Positions 6,924 to 11,535 of a DNA stretch of 11,535 nucleotides are shown here, piece after piece. Position 1 is the stretch's first letter. The number at the start of each line of letters is the position of its first letter. Position numbers and translations under genes: made by a program. The stretch comes from Candidatus Nanopelagicales bacterium (GTDB lineage: Bacteria; Actinomycetota; Actinomycetes; S36-B12), in contig JAURQC010000025.1 of the NCBI GenBank assembly GCA_030836325.1, positions 1 to 11,535 of the forward strand, written 5' to 3'. The notes below the pieces were generated by a model. It was not told where the DNA came from. It did no database searches and saw nothing but the letters and a program-made list of their open reading frames with translations.

Positions 6924-7429
6924 GGTTCAGGCGGGACAAGTTGGACTCGACAGCGCGTGATCGAGTGGGGATTCCCCGCGGTGAGCGCATAATCGCCTGG
7001 GGCGTAGGAAGCGCGTCCGAACCCGACGCCTCCCTGGTGGTCGCCACAAGTTCCGCGCTGTACGAGCAGCGCACCGGTCAGCGGATTGAGTGGCAGCAGG
7101 TGGCGAAGGGAACGTGGGAGCAACCGGAATTCGTCATTGACTTCGAAGACTCCGGCGCGTTGCGACGCATTCGCATCCGCATCGACGATGCCCGTGATCT
7201 CCCTGCCGCAGTTCGGGACCGAGTTACCGACACCGTCGTTATTTCCGAGCACCGGAACCTCGTAGGAGAGCAGGGAGCCCAATTCGTCGCCCGGCGCACC
7301 CCGGACGGCGATCTCGAGGACATCCAATGGTCCGTCGTCTTCGACTCTGGGTTGGATCCCACCGACCCAACCCTGCGTCAGCGAGCCGACGCGGAGCTCG
7401 CGGCGCTACGGGCATCCCTGGGCGTGTGA
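6920..7429 (+). CDS. Conserved hypothetical protein coupled to dnaG
   Basis: A 169-residue protein whose ATG overlaps the dnaG stop by four bases, so it should be made together with primase. It has no signal peptide or membrane segment. The first half has the pattern 'GERIIAWG... LVVATSSALYE... GQRIEWQQVAKGTW', strands ending in an aromatic residue before a basic loop, which resembles the small PH-like domains common in actinobacterial hypothetical proteins. This likeness is an inference. The second half is charged and ends in a helix (RQRADAELAALRASLGV). No catalytic motif is visible and I cannot assign a function; the coupling to dnaG is the only hint. Confidence 0.8.
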   Translation: MRFRRDKLDSTARDRVGIPRGERIIAWGVGSASEPDASLVVATSSALYEQRTGQRIEWQQVAKGTWEQPEFVIDFEDSGALRRIRIRIDDARDLPAAVRDRVTDTVVISEHRNLVGEQGAQFVARRTPDGDLEDIQWSVVFDSGLDPTDPTLRQRADAELAALRASLGV

Positions 7430-7466
7430 CTGAGTATCGTGTTGATAGCCTTTCCCGGCTTGATAG

Positions 7467-7539
7467 TCCCCCATAGCTCAATTGGCAGAGCATTCGACTG
7501 TTAATCGAAGGGTTATTGGTTCGAGTCCAATTGGGGGAG
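7467..7539 (+). tRNA. tRNA-Asn (anticodon GTT)
   Basis: A complete 73-nt cloverleaf. The acceptor stem TCCCCCA/TGGGGGA (7467-7473 with 7532-7538) is perfect. The D stem is GCTC/GAGC (7476-7479 with 7488-7491). The anticodon stem TTCGA/TCGAA (7493-7497 with 7505-7509) holds the loop CTGTTAA with anticodon GTT at 7500-7502. The T stem ATTGG/CCAAT (7515-7519 with 7527-7531) encloses TTCGAGT. The variable loop has five bases, and the discriminator base is G. CCA is not encoded. The 3' half is copied at 9290-9335, which marks this gene as a probable integration target; the copy here is the intact, functional one. Confidence 0.97.
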
Positions 7540-7540
7540 C
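7495..7540 (+). repeat. Left copy of 46-bp direct repeat (candidate att site in tRNA-Asn)
   Basis: This segment, from inside the anticodon arm to one base past the tRNA 3' end, matches 9290-9335 at 44 of 46 positions. The differences are T7505/C9300 and G7536/C9331. tRNA 3' halves are classic attB sequences for tyrosine integrases, and an incoming element normally restores the tRNA end, as seen here. Confidence 0.85.
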
Positions 7541-7561
7541 TAGCACCCCGTTTGTCCGCTC

Positions 7562-7583
7562 CCCTTGCGCAAGCCCTTGCGCA
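7562..7583. repeat. Short direct and inverted repeat upstream of the propeller gene
   Basis: CCCTTGCGCA occurs at 7562-7571 and again at 7574-7583, a 12-base period. The same segment is also a hairpin: TGCGCAAG (7566-7573) and CTTGCGCA (7576-7583) are perfect inverted arms separated by CC. It sits between the tRNA end and the propeller gene. It could be a protein-binding site for regulation or recombination, or part of the tRNA transcript end; no T tract follows. Confidence 0.5.
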
Positions 7584-7612
7584 TTGATCTCTGGCGCGCT
7601 TAGGTCGGGCCT

Positions 7613-9241
7613 ATGACGCCTGTGCTTCGTGCCGCAAAGACCAAGATGACCGCCATCGCTGCCAGCGTGGCCCTCGGGATCGGATGCCTGGTGGCCGGCG
7701 CGCCGCCTGCCGCGGCGGCGCCAGGTGATGTGACGCCATACCTCGTGGGTGACGGGGCTACGCCGGCGGACATCATCACTGCTCCTGACGGCACGATGTG
7801 GGCTGCGAACGAAGGAGCCAATTCGATATCCCGAGTGACGACGGACGGGCAAATCACGTCGTTCCCGGTTCCGGGAGTTGGGCCCAACTCTCTGGTGTTT
7901 GGTCCGGATGGAGCCGTGTGGTTCACCTACTCGGGGACTTCGGCGATTGGGCGCATGGACACGAGCGGCAATGCTCGGAATTTTCCGACGGGAGTCCCCA
8001 ACGGACGCGGAAGCGACATCGTGGTGGGTTACGACAGCAAAATGTGGTTCACCATGCCCGACGCGCAACTCATCGGTCGCATAAGCACGGCTGGTGAAAT
8101 AGTCAGGTATTCAGGTGTTGGCGCCGCGGAGTCAATTGCCGTTGGCCCAGTGCGAAGTGGAGAGATGTATTTCAGCTCAGGAGTACGCGGGCTGGGAGCG
8201 ATCGCTGCACTCTCGGGTGCACGACGTTTCATAACGACTCCAGGTGCTACGTCGACCGGCCCGATACATAACGCCGGGGGCAACGTTTGGTTCGAGATGA
8301 CCGATGCTCAAGGTCGAGTCAAGCTGGGGAAAGCAACGCGTACGGGGATCGTTGAGGTTGACGTTCCGCGAATCGCCAACGTAAATCAGATAGCGACTGG
8401 TCCGGACAAGTCCGTGTACATCACGGACACTGCTAGCCAGCGCATCGTTCACGTCACCGCCGATGGTGCGGTTGCGGCGGTCTTCAATTCGGGAGCCGAT
8501 GCACACTCGTCGACACTGGGTGAGGATGGGAATCTGTGGGTGGCTGCCGGGACGAGCAGCACCCAAGGTCAGATCCGCCGGATTCTGACCGGCATCGTTC
8601 CGACGTTGGTCGTCAACTCCCGCCCCTTCACCACGCCTTCGACTGGACTTTCCTCGGGGTCTCGAGTGTTGGCCAATAAGGCCGTCTGGAAGTACGAACC
8701 GTCCAGCTACGCCTACCAGTGGCAGGCATGTGCCGACCAGACGGAAACGACCTGTGTTGACATTCCCGGTGCTACGGGATCGTCCTACATCGTGGCTGAT
8801 TCGGATGTTGGAAAATACGTTCGCGTTGGGGTTACTGCAACGAACTTGAACGGTGCTTCAAGTCCGGCCTTTAGCAGGCCAGCGGCCACAGACGGTGCCG
8901 CAGGCGGTAATGCTCCAGGGCTGTCCACGGTGGCTTCCATTGGGGGTGAGTACACCATGCAGCTGCGTGCCCCGAACAAGCAGAAGCGCAACAAGCGCGA
9001 GTACTACATCGTTACCTTCTCCGCGGCAGATACCGAGGGCACGGTCACATTTCAGTTCCGCAAAGGCAATCGCACGAAGACAAGGACCGTAACGATCTCT
9101 GATGACGAAGCCTTTTACCGGTGGAAGCCCACGCGTAGGTGGCGCAAGGGTTACACAACGGTCACAGCAACGTTCGAGCCGAGCCCCAGCCAAAGTGAAC
9201 TGACTTCCGCGGTCGTGGGAAGCCGGGTGCGAATCCGATAG
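7613..9241 (+). CDS. Exported seven-bladed beta-propeller (Vgb-like) with Ig-like and basic C-terminal domains
   Basis: A 542-residue protein. It begins with a Sec signal peptide (basic n-region with Arg6, Lys9 and Lys11, a hydrophobic core to about residue 29, and cleavage near AAAA at 33-36). Residues about 45-325 hold seven propeller repeats of the form 'gpDG..Wft....I.r....G....f', with DG/W pairs such as PDGTMW, PDGAVW and EDGNLW; this is the virginiamycin B lyase (Vgb)/SMP-30-like fold. Residues about 330-425 form an Ig-like repeat (YQWQACADQ, Cys373 and Cys381, DVGKYVRVGVTATN) typical of actinobacterial surface proteins. Residues about 440-542 are very basic (KQKRNKREYY, RKGNRTKTR, RWRKGY) with a beta-rich pattern, possibly for binding wall or polyanionic polymers. 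The histidines of true Vgb lyases are not recognisable in place, so antibiotic cleavage is not supported. It has no sorting signal or C-terminal helix. It is the only gene in the tRNA-flanked interval. Confidence 0.85.
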   Translation: MTPVLRAAKTKMTAIAASVALGIGCLVAGAPPAAAAPGDVTPYLVGDGATPADIITAPDGTMWAANEGANSISRVTTDGQITSFPVPGVGPNSLVFGPDGAVWFTYSGTSAIGRMDTSGNARNFPTGVPNGRGSDIVVGYDSKMWFTMPDAQLIGRISTAGEIVRYSGVGAAESIAVGPVRSGEMYFSSGVRGLGAIAALSGARRFITTPGATSTGPIHNAGGNVWFEMTDAQGRVKLGKATRTGIVEVDVPRIANVNQIATGPDKSVYITDTASQRIVHVTADGAVAAVFNSGADAHSSTLGEDGNLWVAAGTSSTQGQIRRILTGIVPTLVVNSRPFTTPSTGLSSGSRVLANKAVWKYEPSSYAYQWQACADQTETTCVDIPGATGSSYIVADSDVGKYVRVGVTATNLNGASSPAFSRPAATDGAAGGNAPGLSTVASIGGEYTMQLRAPNKQKRNKREYYIVTFSAADTEGTVTFQFRKGNRTKTRTVTISDDEAFYRWKPTRRWRKGYTTVTATFEPSPSQSELTSAVVGSRVRIR

Positions 9242-9249
9242 GGACAGAA

Positions 9250-9279
9250 AGCGAGCGGTGAAGAAAGGGCACACTCGCT
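9250..9279 (+). other. Weak hairpin after the propeller gene
   Basis: AGCGAG (9250-9255) can pair with CTCGCT (9274-9279), and GTG with CAC can extend the stem across a bulge. It begins nine bases after the propeller stop and could end its transcript, but no T run follows. Confidence 0.3.
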
Positions 9280-9289
9280 GCAAAGCGGG

Positions 9290-9335
9290 CGACTGTTAAC
9301 CGAAGGGTTATTGGTTCGAGTCCAATTGGGCGAGC
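9290..9335 (+). repeat. Right copy of 46-bp repeat: tRNA-Asn 3' fragment (candidate att site)
   Basis: It carries the anticodon loop, T arm and 3' acceptor strand of tRNA-Asn but not the 5' half. Upstream bases give no D arm and no partner for the acceptor strand, and the anticodon stem cannot form because the 5' side is GGCGA instead of TTCGG. It is therefore not a functional tRNA. The matching stretch starts and stops abruptly (CGACTG... to ...GAGC), as expected for a recombination product. Confidence 0.85.
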
Positions 9336-9375
9336 AAAACCGGTAGGTTCGTTTGGCAGTAATTGCCGTTCGATC

Positions 9376-9381
9376 GGAAGG
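9376..9381 (+). promoter_or_regulatory. Shine-Dalgarno site deciding the hydrolase start
   Basis: GGAAGG lies seven bases before GTG at 9389. The alternative in-frame TTG at 9353 has no such site and lies only 18 bases after the tRNA fragment, so the GTG is preferred. Confidence 0.7.
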
Positions 9382-9388
9382 TGCCATC

Positions 9389-10582
9389 GTGGCTACCCAG
9401 AGGTTCTTCGCCGACGAAGGTTTCGAATTCATGGCGCTCCTGGCTGCCGGGAGTGCGGCATACCGACTCGCGGAAGTCGGAGAGGTCTACGCCACTTGCG
9501 ACAAGATCACCGACGGTGATCCTGACTCGTGGTTCGACCAATGGATGGCCACAGCGGACCGGGTCCGCCGCGTAGCCGAAGATGCCGAAGGACGCGGTGA
9601 CCAAGTCAGCGCCCGGGATGCATTCCTGCGCGCCGCCAACTACACAGCAACGGCCTTCTTCTACGTGCTCGCGACCAAGGACCCGAATCGTTCCTTGCAC
9701 ACCTGGCGTAGCCATCGCCGAGACTTCGATCGGGCGATGAAGCTTTGGCCCACACCGGTGGAGCACATTGAGATCCCCTACGAGGACACCCATCTGCACG
9801 GCTACTTCTGGTCCGGGGGAGAGGGTTCGCGACCGACGGTCATCCTCAACAACGGATCCGATGGACCCGTGACCGACATGTGGATGATGGGTGTGCAAGA
9901 TGCCGTGGCCCGTGGCTGGAATGCAATGACCTTCGACGGACCTGGACAGGGATACGCCCTGTACGAACAGGGTCTCCACTTCCGGTATGACTGGGAGGCC
10001 GTAGTCACACCCGTTGTCGACTACCTGGTTGGCCGCGATGACGTCGACGAACACCGCATCGCCATTGCCGGGTTCAGTCAGGGTGGCTACTGGGTGCCCA
10101 GAGCCGTCGCATTCGAAAAGCGGATCAAGGCCGCCGTGGCCGATCCGGGTGTTGTTCGCGTCGATACGTCTTGGCGCTCGCACCTACCCGACGTGATGAT
10201 CCAACTGCTCGATGCGGGGCAGGACGAGGAGTTCGACGGCTACTTCACCGAGGCGATGAAGAGCGAGCCCAACGTTCGCCGCACACTCCCCAAGCGCATG
10301 GAGCCCTACGGGACAACATCGATGGCCGCGGTTTTGCACGAACTCGAGAAGTGGGACCTCACCGACGTTGCCGGCAAAATCGACTGCTCGCTGCTCATCA
10401 CTAATCCCGAAGATGAGCAGTTCTGGCCCGGCCAGTCGCAAAAGCTCTACGACCTTGCTGGGTCGGCAGACAAGGAACTTCTCTCCTTCACAGCTGCCGA
10501 GGGTGCTAACTGGCATTGCGAACCGATGGCACCAACGCTGCGGGGTCAGCGGATGATGGATTGGCTAGCCGCACGCATGTGA
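9389..10582 (+). CDS. Alpha/beta hydrolase, FrsA / 2,6-dihydroxypseudooxynicotine hydrolase-like
   Basis: A 397-residue cytoplasmic hydrolase. The helical N-terminal cap (about residues 30-120, with DPDSWFDQWMATADRV and ARDAFLRAANYTATAFFY) is characteristic of the FrsA/DHPON-hydrolase branch, whose members cut esters or C-C bonds of aromatic ketones. The catalytic domain follows from about residue 125. It has a VILNNGSDG oxyanion region, the nucleophile Ser230 in GFSQGGYW, a likely acid Asp342 in NPEDEQFW, and His376 in GANWHCEP. All triad residues are in place, so it should be active. The substrate is unknown. The start was set at GTG 9389 from its ribosome binding site. The gene lies just outside the tRNA-Asn repeat, and its last 37 bases overlap the 3' end of the opposite-strand hydrolase gene. 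It has no signal peptide. Confidence 0.88.
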   Translation: MATQRFFADEGFEFMALLAAGSAAYRLAEVGEVYATCDKITDGDPDSWFDQWMATADRVRRVAEDAEGRGDQVSARDAFLRAANYTATAFFYVLATKDPNRSLHTWRSHRRDFDRAMKLWPTPVEHIEIPYEDTHLHGYFWSGGEGSRPTVILNNGSDGPVTDMWMMGVQDAVARGWNAMTFDGPGQGYALYEQGLHFRYDWEAVVTPVVDYLVGRDDVDEHRIAIAGFSQGGYWVPRAVAFEKRIKAAVADPGVVRVDTSWRSHLPDVMIQLLDAGQDEEFDGYFTEAMKSEPNVRRTLPKRMEPYGTTSMAAVLHELEKWDLTDVAGKIDCSLLITNPEDEQFWPGQSQKLYDLAGSADKELLSFTAAEGANWHCEPMAPTLRGQRMMDWLAARM

Positions 10583-11205
10583 TCGAGGAACCAGGCGCCG
10601 GCGAGTTCGGCGACGGTTTCGAGTGCCCCGGGCTCTTCGAATAGGTGCGTGGCTCCCGGCACCACTTCTAGCCGGTGCTCGCATCGCAACTGCCGAGCGG
10701 ACTCCTCATTCCACACCAGCACCTGCTGATCGTCGCCACCGACGATGAACAGCGTTGGCGCAAGGACTTTGCCAAGCCAGCGGCCCGCCAAGTCGACGCG
10801 GCCTCCACGAGAGACGATCGCGGCAACTCCCTTCGGTTGGCTGGCCGCGGACACGAGCGCGGCTGCTGCGCCGGTGCTGGCGCCGAAGAGTCCTAGTGAC
10901 AGGGACGATAGCTCCGAGTCTGTTGCGAGCCACGTTCGAACGCCGGCCACTCGGTCCGCCAACAGATCGATGTCGAAGACGTTCTGGCGTCGTCGTCCCT
11001 CGTCCTCGGTGAGTAGGTCGAACAGCAATGTGCCAAGTCCCTGGTCATTGAGGTAGTCGGCCACTTGCCGGTTGCGTGGGCTATGCCGACTGCTGCCGCT
11101 GCCGTGCACGAAGGCAACCAAACCGGTGGCACCAGGAGGAGTACGGCAGTGCCCGGTCAATGTGGCGGATGCGCCAATGGGGATTGCCACGGCGCTATCG
11201 AGCAT
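10546..11205 (-). CDS. Dienelactone-hydrolase-like alpha/beta hydrolase
   Basis: A 219-residue hydrolase on the minus strand. It shows the oxyanion-loop motif HGSGSSR (34-40), the nucleophile elbow GASTG with Ser110, a probable acid in IVGGDDQQV (Asp158 or Asp159) and His187 in GATHLFEEPG, so the triad is complete. This type matches the small hydrolase domain that follows a phosphoribosyltransferase domain in some actinobacterial proteins, such as mycobacterial Rv0571c as I recall its annotation. Here it is a separate frame whose ATG lies inside the end of the phosphoribosyltransferase gene (11-bp overlap). GAGGG (minus strand, 11213-11217) is seven bases before that ATG, which is why I prefer it to the GTG at 11211. 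The substrate is unknown. Its 3' end overlaps the convergent hydrolase gene. Confidence 0.85.
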   Translation of the reverse strand: MLDSAVAIPIGASATLTGHCRTPPGATGLVAFVHGSGSSRHSPRNRQVADYLNDQGLGTLLFDLLTEDEGRRRQNVFDIDLLADRVAGVRTWLATDSELSSLSLGLFGASTGAAAALVSAASQPKGVAAIVSRGGRVDLAGRWLGKVLAPTLFIVGGDDQQVLVWNEESARQLRCEHRLEVVPGATHLFEEPGALETVAELAGAWFLDHMRAASQSIIR

Positions 11206-11535
11206 GTTCACGCCCTCGAAGGATGCCTAGTACTTCGTCTTCGGATACTTGCGGGAATGATTCGTACTGGGCTCCCACGCTGCCGAACTGCGCAGGAATT
11301 TCCAGGCAGACGAGTTCGTCACTCAGTGCCTCGAGTCGATCTACGGCCTGCTGCGAACCGGTGGGTACGGCAAGGACGACCGATGCCGCTCCTAAGTGGC
11401 GAACAACTGCGATAGCCGCTTCCGCGGTTGCTCCGGTGGCTAGACCATCGTCTACGACGATCACCGTGCGACCCGTGACGTCGATGAGTTCGCGGCCGCC
11501 GCGGAGGGTGAGGATGCGCGAGTCGATGTCGGTCA
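11195..11535 (-). CDS. Phosphoribosyltransferase, C-terminal part (5' end outside window)
   Basis: On the minus strand the frame is open to the right edge, so the N-terminus is missing. The PRPP-binding loop is plain: TVIVVDDGLATGATAEAAI, with the two adjacent Asp residues and the TGAT turn typical of type I phosphoribosyltransferases. The remainder (AVVRHLGAASVVLAVPTGSQ, then EIPAQFGSVGAQYESF) matches the family of conserved actinobacterial phosphoribosyltransferases of unknown base specificity, including the ones fused to dienelactone hydrolase. The V codon at 11462-11464 (GTG) is internal to this motif and should not be taken as a start. The stop overlaps the downstream hydrolase start by 11 bases, so the two proteins are probably co-translated and act together. 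Confidence 0.9.
   Translation of the reverse strand, partial: TDIDSRILTLRGGRELIDVTGRTVIVVDDGLATGATAEAAIAVVRHLGAASVVLAVPTGSQQAVDRLEALSDELVCLEIPAQFGSVGAQYESFPQVSEDEVLGILRGREHAR

Larger units (their letters stand above)
7541..9335. mobile_element. Probable small genomic island at tRNA-Asn (about 1.8 kb, no integrase)
   Basis: The interval between the intact tRNA-Asn and a second copy of its 3' half has the layout left by site-specific integration: functional tRNA, cargo, then a displaced 3' fragment. The only gene inside is the exported propeller protein. No integrase, excisionase or transposase is present, so it is either a remnant that has lost its mobility genes or a passive element moved by an integrase encoded elsewhere. 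The two mismatches between the repeats suggest the event is not very recent. The alternative is a local duplication of the tRNA 3' half. Confidence 0.5.

Noticed and set aside
7442..7466. Direct repeat TTGATAG (7442-7448 and 7460-7466) before tRNA-Asn as a promoter
   Set aside because: The hexamers are not spaced as -35 and -10, and the second one abuts the mature tRNA 5' end. I cannot place a convincing tRNA promoter.
7613..9241. Calling the propeller protein a virginiamycin B lyase resistance gene
   Set aside because: The fold fits but the catalytic histidine/glutamate pattern cannot be recognised, and the extra Ig-like and basic domains are foreign to that enzyme.
9290..9335. A second functional tRNA-Asn
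   Set aside because: The D arm and the 5' acceptor strand are missing and the anticodon stem does not pair, so it is only a 3' fragment.
9353..9388. TTG at 9353 as the start of the FrsA-like hydrolase
   Set aside because: There is no ribosome binding site for it, while GTG at 9389 has GGAAGG at ideal spacing.
1..11535. CRISPR arrays, insertion sequences or transposase genes
   Set aside because: I found no regularly spaced repeats, no transposase or integrase motif and no terminal inverted repeats.

Overview
The window looks like a chromosomal segment of an actinobacterium (Actinomycetota). It is fairly GC-rich, uses several GTG starts, carries a DnaG and a dGTPase whose N-termini read like actinobacterial versions, and has a tRNA gene without an encoded CCA. 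Several genes appear to have leaderless promoters (TAnnnT, six bases, then the start codon). I cannot name the genus from sequence alone.

Layout, left to right. (1) Positions 2-1573 hold the C-terminal part of pyruvate, phosphate dikinase (ppdK), cut by the window edge. (2) A small secreted protein of unknown function follows and ends in a strong terminator-like hairpin near 2291-2321. (3) A membrane-anchored DUF218/YdcF-like protein comes next. (4) The DNA-metabolism block holds dgt (dGTP triphosphohydrolase), then a Phd/VapC-type toxin-antitoxin pair, then dnaG (primase), whose stop overlaps the start of a conserved small protein. The toxin-antitoxin pair separates two genes that are direct neighbours in many actinobacteria, and its start codon lies inside a perfect palindrome. 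(5) A tRNA-Asn(GTT) is followed by a 542-residue exported seven-bladed propeller protein and then by a 46-bp near-perfect copy of the tRNA 3' half. This is the layout of a small element inserted at a tRNA gene, but no integrase is present. (6) A FrsA/DHPON-hydrolase-like alpha/beta hydrolase runs rightward. It converges on a leftward pair: a phosphoribosyltransferase (cut by the right edge) and a dienelactone-hydrolase-like protein, which overlap by 11 bases.

How the genes fit together. dgt and dnaG belong to nucleotide-pool control and replication priming. The toxin-antitoxin pair and the tRNA-flanked propeller gene look like accessory insertions into this conserved backbone. The phosphoribosyltransferase and hydrolase domains probably act together, since they are known as a single fused protein in mycobacteria. 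Nearly the whole window is coding. The longest gene-free stretch is about 140 bases (2257-2396), and no stretch above 300 bases lacks a gene.
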